From Cyclobacteriaceae bacterium (GTDB lineage Bacteria; Bacteroidota; Bacteroidia; Cytophagales; Cyclobacteriaceae): 64,000 bases of DNA. The notes below the pieces were generated by a model that saw only the letters and a list, made by a program, of their open reading frames with translations, was not told where the DNA came from and searched no databases. Positions within the stretch are counted from its first letter, which is position 1. Each line of letters starts with the position of its first letter. The position numbers and the translations under genes are program-made. The stretch is from NCBI GenBank assembly GCA_016787645.1, contig JAEUUF010000019.1, positions 124,001 through 188,000 of the forward strand. The letters run 5' to 3'. Below, piece by piece: positions 26,010 through 35,066 of this stretch.

Positions 26010-28226
26010 ATGAGCACTTTTGAAATTCCCAAAGATGGCCTGGAAGGCCTAAAGCAAAACTGGCGAGCGGACGCCATGTCCGGATTCCTCGTGTTTCTAC
26101 TTGCCCTTCCTTTGAGCCTGGGTATTGCCAAGGCCAGCGAATTTCCCCCTGCCATGGGCGTTCTCACGGCGATGATCGGAGGTTTGTTGGTCAGCTTTTT
26201 CGCAGGGTCAAGGCTTACCATCAAAGGACCTGCCGCGGGACTCATCACCATTTGCGCAGGTGCCGTTAACGAACTGGGCGGCGGCGCGGAAGGCTGGCAC
26301 CTCGCCCTGGGGGTAATCGTGGTTGCTGCTTCCATCCAAATTATATTCGGCTTTCTTAAACTGGGTTCCCTCAGCGACTTCTTCCCCCATTCAGCTGTCC
26401 ACGGGATGTTGGCCGCGATCGGCCTGATCATCTTCTCCAAACAAATCCATGTGTTGCTCGGAATTGATCCGTCCACGCTCAAGGGACTCGAGCCGGTGGA
26501 ACTTTACAAGATGATTCCGCATTCCATCATGAACGCCGACCCAAGAGTAACCCTGGTGGGTATCATCAGCCTGGTGATCATCTTTGGCATGCCCCTTTTG
26601 AAGTCACCTCTTGTAAAGAAAATTCCCCCGCCTATGGTGGTCCTTATGGTAACCATCCCGATGGCCCTAATCATGGACTTTCAACATACTGAGCCCGCAT
26701 TTGACCTGGTCAAAATTGGCGACTTCTGGGGGACTGTAGGAATCAACGCCGATTTCTCCATGATTGGCACCGGGGTGTTTTGGAAATACGTAATCATGTT
26801 CCTATTTATCAACAGCCTGGAGTCATTGCTGACCGTGAAGGCCGTTGACGGACTTGACCCCTGGAAACGCATTTCGAATCCAAATAAAGACCTGGTCGCC
26901 GTTGGCCTTGGCAATGGTGTCAGTGCGATTCTCGGTGGGTTACCCATGATCTCGGAGGTAGCGCGTAGTTCCGCCAACGTCAACTTCGGCGGTCGCACGC
27001 GTTGGGCCAACTTCTTTCACGGTTTCTTCCTGCTGGTGGCGATGGTGGCCTTCATCCCGGTCATTGAGATGATTCCCAATACTGCCCTCGCGGCCCTGCT
27101 TATTTCCGTTGGTTATCGGCTTGCCTCGCCCAATGAATTTTTCAAAACCTACCGCATTGGTGCCGAGCAGCTCGTCATTTTTGTGACAACCATTGTGGTG
27201 ACCGTGGCCACCGACCTTCTTGTTGGTGTGGGGGCCGGTATCGCCATGAAGTTCTTCTTCCACGTAATTAACGGTGCGCCAATTAGGAGCCTTTTCAAGG
27301 CACGCTATGAACTTCATGAATCGAATGGGGAGTACCAGGTCAAAGTGATTGACTCCGCCATTTTCTCCAACCTGATTGGGTTCAAGAAACTCTTCCACAA
27401 GTTTGCTCCGGGCAAGAAGGTCATCATGAACTTCTCCGATGCCCGTATTGTGGACCACTCCTTTATGGAGGCCCTGCACCACTTTGAAGAAGAGTACCAG
27501 CACGGTGGGGGATCGCTCGCGGTGCAAGGCTTTGACAACTTCAAGGCATTCTCCAACCATCCGTTTGCAGCTCGTAAGCTCGATCCGGATGCAAAATTCA
27601 AGATTGAAATCAAGCTTAGTCCACGTCAGATGAACCTACGGGCCTTTGCCGAAAGTAATGAGTACGCATTCTATCCGCAGCGGGTCCGCAGCGCCATGAA
27701 ATACAAGAACTTCCCCATTCAGCGCGGACTGAAAATCCAGTTCGAGGAAAACATTATGGAAAAGTTCCTGGAGCACGGCCGAATCGATGTGTCAGACGTC
27801 ACACTCAGCGAGGGAGCACTGTCTGCTACCCTTGAAACACAAATTACCCTGGTGCTGATCACGGAGATTGAAATCCCAATTCCCGATTTTGCCCTTGAGC
27901 CAGAGGGGTTATTGACCAAATTCTCCGAATTGGCCGGCACCAAGGACATTGACTTTGAAGGTCATCCTGAATTTTCCAAAAAGTACTACTTACGCGGAGA
28001 CCAAGAGGAAAAGATCAGGGCATTCTTCAAAGAACCGATTCTCTCTTTCCTCGAGAACCGGGAAGAAACCCACATCGAGTGTCACAAGAACAAGCTACTT
28101 TTCTACAAGAAGCGCGCTTTCCTCGAGACCGACGAAATCCTGTATACAGAGAAATTTGCGGAAGACTTTCTGCAGGTCGTGATGGAATCTCACAGTCAAC
28201 CAGCTTCTGTAACAGCACATGATTAA
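26010..28226 (+). CDS. SulP-family anion (sulfate/bicarbonate) transporter with STAS and extra C-terminal domain
   Basis: 738 residues. SLC26/SulP fold, about 12-14 membrane segments in residues 15-425: MSGFLVFLLALPLSLGIAKASEFPPAMG, the anion-site region FAGSRLTIKGPAAGLITICAGAV, HGMLAAIGLIIFSKQ, NSLESLLTVKAVDGLDPWKR and GNGVSAILGGLPMISEVARSSANVNFGGRTR. Residues 440-530 are a STAS domain (KKVIMNFSDARIVDHSFMEALHHFEEEY). The last 200 residues are an extra cytoplasmic region of unknown type. SulP proteins carry bicarbonate, sulfate or similar anions; a carbonic anhydrase and a second SulP lie 8 kb away. Overlaps the porin gene by 8 bases, so both are co-translated. Confidence 0.87.
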   Translation: MSTFEIPKDGLEGLKQNWRADAMSGFLVFLLALPLSLGIAKASEFPPAMGVLTAMIGGLLVSFFAGSRLTIKGPAAGLITICAGAVNELGGGAEGWHLALGVIVVAASIQIIFGFLKLGSLSDFFPHSAVHGMLAAIGLIIFSKQIHVLLGIDPSTLKGLEPVELYKMIPHSIMNADPRVTLVGIISLVIIFGMPLLKSPLVKKIPPPMVVLMVTIPMALIMDFQHTEPAFDLVKIGDFWGTVGINADFSMIGTGVFWKYVIMFLFINSLESLLTVKAVDGLDPWKRISNPNKDLVAVGLGNGVSAILGGLPMISEVARSSANVNFGGRTRWANFFHGFFLLVAMVAFIPVIEMIPNTALAALLISVGYRLASPNEFFKTYRIGAEQLVIFVTTIVVTVATDLLVGVGAGIAMKFFFHVINGAPIRSLFKARYELHESNGEYQVKVIDSAIFSNLIGFKKLFHKFAPGKKVIMNFSDARIVDHSFMEALHHFEEEYQHGGGSLAVQGFDNFKAFSNHPFAARKLDPDAKFKIEIKLSPRQMNLRAFAESNEYAFYPQRVRSAMKYKNFPIQRGLKIQFEENIMEKFLEHGRIDVSDVTLSEGALSATLETQITLVLITEIEIPIPDFALEPEGLLTKFSELAGTKDIDFEGHPEFSKKYYLRGDQEEKIRAFFKEPILSFLENREETHIECHKNKLLFYKKRAFLETDEILYTEKFAEDFLQVVMESHSQPASVTAHD

Positions 28227-29571
28227 GCGCTTTTTGCTGGGATGGGGGTTTTGCCTCCTGTTCCTGCACGCGGCGGCCCAGGAGGCACCGAAGGAAACCG
28301 ATGAACTGCGTTTCAAACTGAATGAAAGTGGTTCACATTATGTCAAGCTCACGTTACTCAACCAGGTTTGGTTGAGGTATGATCAAAGCAATCCCGGCAC
28401 GCTGGTGCTGGGCGAACCCGCCTCGTCCACAGTAGATATCGGCCTGCGGCGAACACGGTTTCAGTTTTTTGGTCAGCTGTCCGACCATGTCTCCTTCTAC
28501 TTCCAATACGGGCTTAACAACTTCAACTACCTGGCACAGAATTCCGGGAACCGGAAGTTGGTGGCCTTCTTTCACGATGCCCTGCTGGAATACAAAGTGA
28601 AGAAAGATGACGAACGACTGATTCTCGGCGGCGGTCTTACCATCGCCAACGGGCTCTCCCGCTTCAGCCAGCCCAGCATCGGCACGATCATGACGATGGA
28701 CGTACCGGTGTTCGCCCAAGCGACCGTGGATCAGACGGATGAGTTCTCGCGCAAGCTCAGTGTCTTCGCACGTGGTCAACTTGGCCGGTTGGACTATCGG
28801 GTAGTGTTGAGTGATCCGTTCCCCATCACCACCAACGGTACGATCCCCACACCCATCAGCGTAGTCAATAGTAAAAATGCATCATTTGCCCAGGTAGGAC
28901 ACGAACTGCAATACCAGGGATTCTTCATGTGGAATTTCTTTGACAAAGAATCACATGTCACCCCGTATATGACCGGTACCTACCTTGGAAAAAAGAAAGT
29001 GCTTAATCTGGAGGCTGGGTTTATCCGTCAGCGTAACGCCCTCTGGACCGGTGACGGAGTGACCAACACGTTTCATGATATGAAGCTCTGGTCAGTCGCC
29101 GCCTTCTACGATGCCCCGTTGAATCCGGAAAAAGGCACGGCGCTTTCGGCCTACCTCGGGTATTTTGACTACAATTTTGGACCTGGGTACGTTCGCTACA
29201 ATGGCATCATGAACCCGGCAAGCAGTTCAAGTATCAGCGCCATGCCGGCCGGCAGCCAGGGAAATGCATTTCCTATGTTTGGAACCGGTCAGGTGGTCTA
29301 CGCACAGGCGGGTTACTTGCTAAAGCGCGACCTCCTCGGGGAAGGACATGGAGCCTTGATGCCTTATGCGTCGGTGACATCTGCCAACTACCAACGATTC
29401 GACAAGCCCGTGCTTGTTTGGGATGTGGGTGTGAACTGGTTTCTGAAGGGACACATGAGCAAGTTTACCCTGGACTACCAACAGCGACCTATATATGAAC
29501 CGACCGGAAATGACTTCAAGTCCATCGGAACAAGAGGTCAGGTCGTACTGCAGTACCAGGTCTTCTTCTGA
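28219..29571 (+). CDS. Outer-membrane porin of the phosphate-selective O/P type
   Basis: 450 residues. Signal peptide MIKRFLLGWGFCLLFLHAAAQ, then a barrel with alternating strands: KLTLLNQVWLRYDQ, DIGLRRTRFQFFGQLSDHVSFYFQYGLNNFN, AFFHDALLEYKVKKDDERLILGGG, ending in LQYQVFF with a terminal aromatic. The RRxRFxFxGQLxxxxSFyxQ phrase is typical of OprO/OprP-like porins. Its start lies inside the SulP gene, which suggests it admits the same anion through the outer membrane. Confidence 0.75.
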   Translation: MIKRFLLGWGFCLLFLHAAAQEAPKETDELRFKLNESGSHYVKLTLLNQVWLRYDQSNPGTLVLGEPASSTVDIGLRRTRFQFFGQLSDHVSFYFQYGLNNFNYLAQNSGNRKLVAFFHDALLEYKVKKDDERLILGGGLTIANGLSRFSQPSIGTIMTMDVPVFAQATVDQTDEFSRKLSVFARGQLGRLDYRVVLSDPFPITTNGTIPTPISVVNSKNASFAQVGHELQYQGFFMWNFFDKESHVTPYMTGTYLGKKKVLNLEAGFIRQRNALWTGDGVTNTFHDMKLWSVAAFYDAPLNPEKGTALSAYLGYFDYNFGPGYVRYNGIMNPASSSSISAMPAGSQGNAFPMFGTGQVVYAQAGYLLKRDLLGEGHGALMPYASVTSANYQRFDKPVLVWDVGVNWFLKGHMSKFTLDYQQRPIYEPTGNDFKSIGTRGQVVLQYQVFF

Positions 29572-29621
29572 ACCGTTGTGCAGGGAGGAGGAATGTGGTA
29601 GTTTTAGGGACATTGCCCGCC

Positions 29622-30083
29622 ATGTTTTCAAAAGCTTGTGAATACGCGATCCGTGCCGCTCTGTATGTGGCCATTAAAAGCACCAATGGTGAGCGTCTTG
29701 GCCTGAAAGAGATCGCCAAGGAGGTCGACTCACCCCTTCCGTTCACGGCAAAGATTCTGCAAACCTTGTCCCGGGAAGGTATCATTTCGTCGACGAAAGG
29801 CCCGAATGGCGGCTTTTACCTCAAGCCAAAGTCAAAACCCATTCCTCTTTCCGCCATCGTGAGGGCCATTGACGGAACCGATACCCTGCATACCTGCGGG
29901 ATTGGCCTGAAAGAGTGCTCCGACCGCTTTCCGTGCCCCATTCACGACCAGGTGAAAGCCTATAAGGAGAGCCTTCGTCGCGCCATGAATGAAAAGACGA
30001 TCCAGGAACTGGCCATAGATCTCACTGAAGGGAAGACCTTCCTTAAGAACAGGGTGAGGAGTACGCTCACTAATAAGAAGTAG
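29622..30083 (+). CDS. Rrf2-family iron-sulfur transcriptional regulator
   Basis: 153 residues from the ATG at 29622 (MFSKACEYAIRAALYVA), which is the normal Rrf2 start; an upstream in-frame start adds nine residues. Winged helix (residues 1-70, with SPLPFTAKILQTLSREGIISSTKGPNGGFYL) followed by C92, C99 and C105 (HTCGIGLKECSDRFPCPIH). Three cysteines with this spacing hold an Fe-S cluster in IscR/NsrR/RsrR relatives, sensing iron-sulfur status, nitric oxide or redox state. Neighbouring ric (Fe-S repair) fits a nitrosative or oxidative stress sensor. The usual target sites were not identified. Confidence 0.87.
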   Translation: MFSKACEYAIRAALYVAIKSTNGERLGLKEIAKEVDSPLPFTAKILQTLSREGIISSTKGPNGGFYLKPKSKPIPLSAIVRAIDGTDTLHTCGIGLKECSDRFPCPIHDQVKAYKESLRRAMNEKTIQELAIDLTEGKTFLKNRVRSTLTNKK

Positions 30084-30102
30084 TGTCCAAAAATTTCAGG
30101 AC

Positions 30103-31482
30103 TCAGACAGGCTCAAATTGTGCAGTAAAGTGGCGGAGAAAAGGCGGCTCGTAGCTGATCCTAAGCCCTTTCGTCTGATCACGTCGATCCAGGATGTCAT
30201 CGAAGACGTCTACCACATAGTCGATGTGACTTTGTGTGTAAACCCGGCGCGGTATTGCCAACCGGATCAATTCATGCTTTGCCGGAATTAGTTTCTTGTT
30301 TGCATCATAGGCACCAAACATCACGCTGCCCACTTCGACACAACGGATTCCGCCCAGGGTGTAGAGATCACAAACAAGAACCTGCCCCGGATATTGGTCG
30401 GTTGGAATTTTGGAATAAAGTTTACCGGCATCGACATATACCGCGTGACCTCCAATGGGCCACACCACAGGAATACCTTTCGCTTTGAGGTGTGATCCGA
30501 GGTATTCGGTACTCTTGATGCGGTAGTGAAGGTAATCGGGGTCGAACACCTCTTTGAGACCGATCGACATCGCCTCCAAGTCACGGCCTGACAATCCACC
30601 ATACGTGGTAAAGCCTTCTGAAATGATTAAAAGGTTAGTGCACTTGCGGTTCAATTCGTCATCCTTCATCGCCAGTAAGCCACCGATGTTCACCAACCCA
30701 TCCTTTTTTGCGCTCATGATAAAGGCATCTCCCAGGCGCAAGGTCTCCCGTGCGATTTCCTCATAGGTTTTATTTTCAAAGCCCGGTTCCCGGTGCTTGA
30801 TGAAATAACTGTTTTCTGCTACCCGGCATCCATCAATAACCAGGAGAAGCTTGAACTCATCACACAATGCCCTCGCGGCGCGCAGGTTGGCAATGCTTAC
30901 AGGCTGCCCACCAGAAGAGTTGTTGGTAATGGTCATGATGACGGCGGCTACATTGGCTGCCCCTCGCGCTACAATGGCCTGGCGCGCCTTGCTGATATCA
31001 AGATTACCTTTGAAGGGCAGATCACGCTCCAGGTCATGCGCTTCCTCAGGAAGCAAATCGATTGCCTCCGCACCGGTGAATTCAATGTTGGCGCGGGTAG
31101 TATCAAAATGGGTATTGCTGATAAACAACTTCCCTTTTCCGCCCAGTAGGCCATACAGGATTCGTTCGGCTGCCCGTCCCTGGTGTGTGGGAAGAATATG
31201 GGGCATTCCGGTCAACTCCTTCACCACCTCCTCCAATTTCAGCCAGCTGCGTGCCCCGGCGTAGCTTTCGTCGGCCATCATCATGCCGGCCCACTGCCGG
31301 TCGCTCATGGCCCCCGTACCGCTATCCGTCAGTAAATCAATGAACACGTCGGCAGAATGAAGCTGGAAGGGGTTGTAGCCCACCTCGCGAAGTCGTTTGG
31401 CCCTGAATTCCTCCGTCGTGATGGTCAGTGGTTCAACCATCTTGATTTTGAAAGGTTCGGTCAAAGTGCGTTTCTTCTTCAT
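30103..31482 (-). CDS. tnaA: Tryptophanase
   Basis: 459 residues. PLP beta-eliminating lyase converting tryptophan to indole, pyruvate and ammonia. N-terminal PFKIKMVEPL, DLLTDSGTGAMSDRQWAGMMMADESYAG and HILPTHQGRAAE, the PLP pocket LLLVIDGCRVAENSYFIK, and the Schiff-base Lys 260 in SAKKDGLVNIGG. The close relative tyrosine phenol-lyase has an Arg (SMERG) where this protein has Val (GIRCVEVGS), as in tryptophanases, so I call tryptophanase. The C-terminus ends in the family phrase RHFTAQFEPV. It is divergent from ric. Confidence 0.9.
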   Translation of the reverse strand: MKKKRTLTEPFKIKMVEPLTITTEEFRAKRLREVGYNPFQLHSADVFIDLLTDSGTGAMSDRQWAGMMMADESYAGARSWLKLEEVVKELTGMPHILPTHQGRAAERILYGLLGGKGKLFISNTHFDTTRANIEFTGAEAIDLLPEEAHDLERDLPFKGNLDISKARQAIVARGAANVAAVIMTITNNSSGGQPVSIANLRAARALCDEFKLLLVIDGCRVAENSYFIKHREPGFENKTYEEIARETLRLGDAFIMSAKKDGLVNIGGLLAMKDDELNRKCTNLLIISEGFTTYGGLSGRDLEAMSIGLKEVFDPDYLHYRIKSTEYLGSHLKAKGIPVVWPIGGHAVYVDAGKLYSKIPTDQYPGQVLVCDLYTLGGIRCVEVGSVMFGAYDANKKLIPAKHELIRLAIPRRVYTQSHIDYVVDVFDDILDRRDQTKGLRISYEPPFLRHFTAQFEPV

Positions 31483-31504
31483 TCCGAGGGGGTTATATCA
31501 AAAA

Positions 31505-31512
31505 CAAACCTA
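31505..31512 (-). promoter_or_regulatory. Bacteroidetes -7 element for tnaA
   Basis: On the minus strand this reads TAGGTTTG, an exact TAnnTTTG match, placed 22 bases before the tnaA ATG, giving a leader of roughly 15 bases. Confidence 0.5.
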
Positions 31513-31666
31513 TCGGCAATTGTGCCCACGAAATCATGATATTCATCAGGGTGGAAAAGATTTATAATAGGATCAACTAGTCTTTTATTATCGATTGCTT
31601 TAATTTTAACCAATCGCTTGGATCCCTGGTCGTCGGGTTGACCGGGAATTTTTTAAACGTCATACC

Positions 31667-32422
31667 GTGAACAAGGAGATGATTCGCGCGTCCACCGTCT
31701 CAGAGATGGTGAACCAATTCCCGGGAGCCATTCCCGTTTTCGAGAAATTCAACATCGACTTCTGCTGCCAGGGAAAACTACCCTTTGCGGAAGCCTGCCG
31801 GCACGCAGGCGTATCGGAGGAAGAAGTTATCGCTGCCCTTTATCAACCTGCACCAGCGTTCAATGCTACCCTTCGGGCCCAAGACTGGTCACTCGACCTG
31901 CTGACCAACTATATCGTTCAGAATCATCACCAATACACAAAGCGTGTCCTCATCGAGTTATTGAATCTTGCAGACAAAGTCTGCCACAAGCACGGTGCCC
32001 ATCACCCTGAGCTGACTGAAATCAGGGATCAGGTTCAGGCCCTGAACAAAGAACTCCAGGCACACATGTACAATGAAGAGCACGTTCTGTTTCCAGCCAT
32101 TCAAGCGCTGGTCAAGGAATCTGCCCGCCTTCTTCCTTCTCCGGATTCCATCGCCAAATCCATGAGCAACCTGGACCCGCTGATCCTGACGCTTGAAACG
32201 GAGCACGAACTGGCCGGCCATTTCATGAACCGGATCAGAAGCCTTAGCACAAATTTTTCAACACCACCCGATGCCTGCACGTCCTACTCAACGCTTTACC
32301 AACTCCTGAAGGAATTCGAGGCCGATTTGCACCTCCACATCCACCTGGAAAACAACCTGCTTTTCCCGAAAACACTTTCGCTCCAGGCTCGCCAACAAGA
32401 AAAACCACTATACGTCAACTAA
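31667..32422 (+). CDS. ric: Ric/YtfE/ScdA iron-sulfur cluster repair di-iron protein
   Basis: 251 residues from a GTG at 31667 (an ATG four codons later is equally possible). N-terminal ScdA_N/DUF542 domain (residues 5-58: STVSEMVNQFPGAIPVFEKFNIDFCCQGK), then a hemerythrin-like four-helix domain carrying the di-iron ligands: NHHQYTKR, HGAHHPELTEI, AHMYNEEHVLFPAI, ETEHELAGHFMNRIR and DLHLHIHLENNLLFP. Ric proteins release iron or restore Fe-S clusters after nitric oxide or peroxide damage. Next to an Fe-S regulator and class II ribonucleotide reductase, this supports a nitrosative/low-oxygen response unit. Confidence 0.93.
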   Translation: MNKEMIRASTVSEMVNQFPGAIPVFEKFNIDFCCQGKLPFAEACRHAGVSEEEVIAALYQPAPAFNATLRAQDWSLDLLTNYIVQNHHQYTKRVLIELLNLADKVCHKHGAHHPELTEIRDQVQALNKELQAHMYNEEHVLFPAIQALVKESARLLPSPDSIAKSMSNLDPLILTLETEHELAGHFMNRIRSLSTNFSTPPDACTSYSTLYQLLKEFEADLHLHIHLENNLLFPKTLSLQARQQEKPLYVN

Positions 32423-32435
32423 CCACCCTACCGCC

Positions 32436-34286
32436 ATGGAACTAAATCAAGAAATCCTCAGTGACATTGTTGTATATATGAAGTATGCCCGATACCTGCC
32501 CGAGCAGCATCGCCGGGAACTATGGCCGGAAATCTGCGGCAGGTATGAGACCATGATGAAAGACAAGTACCCTGCACTTTCCGAAGAGATTCACGAGGCG
32601 ATGCAGTTCGTTCTCGACAAGAAAGTTCTTCCTTCCATGCGGGCCATGCAGTTTGCCGGACCACCCATTACCAAGAATAACTCACGCATCTACAACTGCG
32701 CTTACCTCCCCGTCGATGACATTCGCGCATTTTCCGAGACCATGTTTCTCCTCCTCGGAGGCACGGGTGTCGGCTTCTCGGTACAACAACATCACGTGGC
32801 TGAATTGCCACCGATCCATAAAGCCCTTAAACGTCGGCGCTTTCTCGTGGGTGACAGCCTGGAAGGGTGGGCGGATTCCATCAAGATGATTATGAAGGCC
32901 TACTTCGGACAGAGCGAAGCCATGCCGGATTTTGACTATTCTGACATACGACCGAAGGGCGCCCGGTTGGTCACTGCAGGTGGTAAAGCGCCGGGCCCAG
33001 AACCGCTGAAAGTCTGTCATGCTCACGTCATGGCACTACTTGATCGCAAGGAAGATGGCCAGCAGCTTACCTCACTGGAATGCCACGACATTATGTGCCA
33101 CATTGCCAACGCGGTCTTGGCCGGAGGAATTCGCCGGTCGGCAATGATTTCACTCTTCTCACCCAATGATGAAGAGATGCTCACATGCAAATTCGGGCCA
33201 TGGTGGGAACTCAACGAGCAACGCGGGCGGGCCAATAACTCCGCTGTCCTGTCCCGGGAACACACCACCAAGGAAGAATTTGATGTACTGTGGAAAAAAA
33301 TTGAACTCTCCGGTGCTGGTGAACCTGGGTTCTATTTCACCAACCATCCGGACTGGGGAACTAACCCCTGTTGTGAAATTGCCCTGCGACCATTTCAGTT
33401 CTGCAATCTATGCGAGGTCAACGTCTCCGATGTTGAAACACAGGAGGATCTCAATGCCAGAGCCCGCGCCGCAGCATACCTGGGCACCCTTCAGGCCGGA
33501 TTCACCGATTTTCACTACCTCCGCGAGATTTGGAAGACTACCACAGAACAGGATGCGCTGATTGGCGTGGGCATGACGGGCATCGCCAGCGGTCGCGTGG
33601 CCAAACTGGATTTGAAAGAGGCAGCAGACGAAGTGCGTCACTTCAACTCCGTAGTCTCTGCGAAGATTGGCATTGAATTCGCCGCACGTTGCACTACCAT
33701 CAAGCCTTCCGGAACCAGTTCGCTGGTGCTGGGCACCTCGTCCGGTATACACGCATGGCACAATGATTACTACCTGCGCCGGATGCGCATCGGTAAAAAT
33801 GAAGCGTTGTATGACTACCTGAAAATCAATCATCCCGAACTTCTTGAAGATGACCTGCTCAACCCAAAGCAAGGAATTGTATGTATCCCGCAAAAAGCAC
33901 CCGAAGGAAGCATTTTACGCGATGAACCCGTCCTGGATCTCCTGGAGCGAATCAAGACGTTCAACCTCGAGTGGGTGCGGCGCGGCTACCGGTTGGGGTA
34001 CAATGCCAACAATGTTTCGGCCACGGTTTCCATACGGGACAGCGAATGGGCACAAGTAGGTGAATGGATGTGGGAAAATAAGGCGTCCTACAATGGCCTC
34101 AGCGTGCTCCCCTTCGACACGGGTAATTACAAACAGCCTCCATTCGAAGACATCACCCGTGAACGGTACGAAGAACTGGAGAAGTCCTTACGGAACATTG
34201 ACCTTTCGGGGGTTTATGAACCGGATGATGCCACCGAATTACATGCAGAAGCCGCTTGCGCCGGCGGAAGTTGTGTAGTACACTAA
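32436..34286 (+). CDS. nrdJ: Adenosylcobalamin-dependent (class II) ribonucleotide reductase, monomeric RTPR-like
   Basis: 616 residues. Class II enzyme that forms deoxynucleotides with a thiyl radical generated by adenosylcobalamin. Catalytic cysteines are visible: C88 (RIYNCAYLP), C312/C313 in NPCCEI (radical site region), and the C-terminal redox pair C608 and C613 (CAGGSC). MFLLLGGTGVGFSVQQHHV and KPSGTSSLVLGTSSGIHAWHNDYYLRRM are typical RTPR phrases. At 616 residues it is shorter than the roughly 740-residue Lactobacillus enzyme. It begins 13 bases after ric, implying co-expression; being oxygen-indifferent and B12-dependent, it suits low oxygen or nitric oxide, which harms class I enzymes. 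Confidence 0.88.
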   Translation: MELNQEILSDIVVYMKYARYLPEQHRRELWPEICGRYETMMKDKYPALSEEIHEAMQFVLDKKVLPSMRAMQFAGPPITKNNSRIYNCAYLPVDDIRAFSETMFLLLGGTGVGFSVQQHHVAELPPIHKALKRRRFLVGDSLEGWADSIKMIMKAYFGQSEAMPDFDYSDIRPKGARLVTAGGKAPGPEPLKVCHAHVMALLDRKEDGQQLTSLECHDIMCHIANAVLAGGIRRSAMISLFSPNDEEMLTCKFGPWWELNEQRGRANNSAVLSREHTTKEEFDVLWKKIELSGAGEPGFYFTNHPDWGTNPCCEIALRPFQFCNLCEVNVSDVETQEDLNARARAAAYLGTLQAGFTDFHYLREIWKTTTEQDALIGVGMTGIASGRVAKLDLKEAADEVRHFNSVVSAKIGIEFAARCTTIKPSGTSSLVLGTSSGIHAWHNDYYLRRMRIGKNEALYDYLKINHPELLEDDLLNPKQGIVCIPQKAPEGSILRDEPVLDLLERIKTFNLEWVRRGYRLGYNANNVSATVSIRDSEWAQVGEWMWENKASYNGLSVLPFDTGNYKQPPFEDITRERYEELEKSLRNIDLSGVYEPDDATELHAEAACAGGSCVVH

Positions 34287-34297
34287 CCGAAGGTTGA

Positions 34298-34392
34298 GTG
34301 TGGGTAGGGCTATCTGGGTGGAGAGGGATGGAGTGCATCCTCCTTCTCCCACTTCCTAAACCTTGTTATTAACCCAAATGCCCTACCCCACA
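34298..34392. terminator. Long nested stem-loop between convergent nrdJ and carbonic anhydrase genes
   Basis: Outer arms GGGTAGGGC (34302-34310) and GCCCTACCC (34380-34388) pair perfectly, and pairing continues outward through TGTG/CACA across one bulged C. Inside lies GGATG(gagtg)CATCC with flanking GGAGA/TCTCC. Probably a bidirectional terminator, but larger than a usual one; a structured RNA is possible. Confidence 0.5.
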
Positions 34393-34418
34393 GCCAATTT
34401 GGAAGACTAGGTGAGCCT

Positions 34419-35054
34419 TCAAACAGGATCATAGTATTGATACACCGGATCAATGGGCGTATTGGGGTCCATCTTGATCAGGTTATGCAGGATCCCGTCT
34501 GTAAGTCTGTAGACCCAGCCGTGGAGGGTCGGGCGATTGTCCGTCTTCCACATGGTCTGAATGATAGACGTCTTAGCCAGATTCATCACTTGCTCCTGCA
34601 CATTGAGTTCGGTAAGCCGGTCAATCCGGGCATCTCCTTCAGGCAGTAATTCCAGCTCTTCCTTGTGGAAATAGGCAACATCCTTGATGTTGCGCAGCCA
34701 CTTGTTAATGAGTCCCAGGTTTTGATGACTCATCGCTGCCCTTACTCCGCCACATCCATAATGGCCGCATACAATGATGTGCTTTACCTTCAAAACCTGG
34801 ACGGCATACTGCAACACGCTGAGCATGTTCAGGTCGGTATGCACCACCATGTTGGCGATGTTGCGATGTACAAATATTTCCCCCGGCGCAGTATTGGTGA
34901 TTTCATTGGCCGGCACCCGGCTATCCGAACAACCAATCCACAGGAATTCGGGAGTCTGAATTTTCGAAAGCCGGGTGAAATACTCCGGGTCTTTACCCAC
35001 CTGCTCCGTCGCCCAGGCTTTGTTCTCCAGCAATAGTTTCTCAAATGAGTTCAT
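34419..35054 (-). CDS. can: Beta-class carbonic anhydrase
   Basis: 211 residues. Interconverts CO2 and bicarbonate with zinc. Ligands and active-site residues align with E. coli Can by number: C42, D44 and R46 (GCSDSRVPANEI), H98 and C101 (CGHYGCGGVRAA). HRNIANMV and the C-terminal LHGWVYRLTDG are also typical. Cytoplasmic. It follows a SulP transporter on the same strand with 12 bases between them, a classical bicarbonate uptake or pH pair. Confidence 0.96.
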   Translation of the reverse strand: MNSFEKLLLENKAWATEQVGKDPEYFTRLSKIQTPEFLWIGCSDSRVPANEITNTAPGEIFVHRNIANMVVHTDLNMLSVLQYAVQVLKVKHIIVCGHYGCGGVRAAMSHQNLGLINKWLRNIKDVAYFHKEELELLPEGDARIDRLTELNVQEQVMNLAKTSIIQTMWKTDNRPTLHGWVYRLTDGILHNLIKMDPNTPIDPVYQYYDPV

Positions 35055-35066
35055 AAGAGGAAAGTG

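Noticed and set aside
18079-28226. A DAB-type (DabA-DabB) inorganic carbon accumulator
   Set aside because: No DUF2309/DabA gene is present; the NuoL-like genes belong to a full hyf-type set.
30103-31482. Tyrosine phenol-lyase
   Set aside because: The Arg of the SMERG motif that selects tyrosine is Val here, as in tryptophanases.
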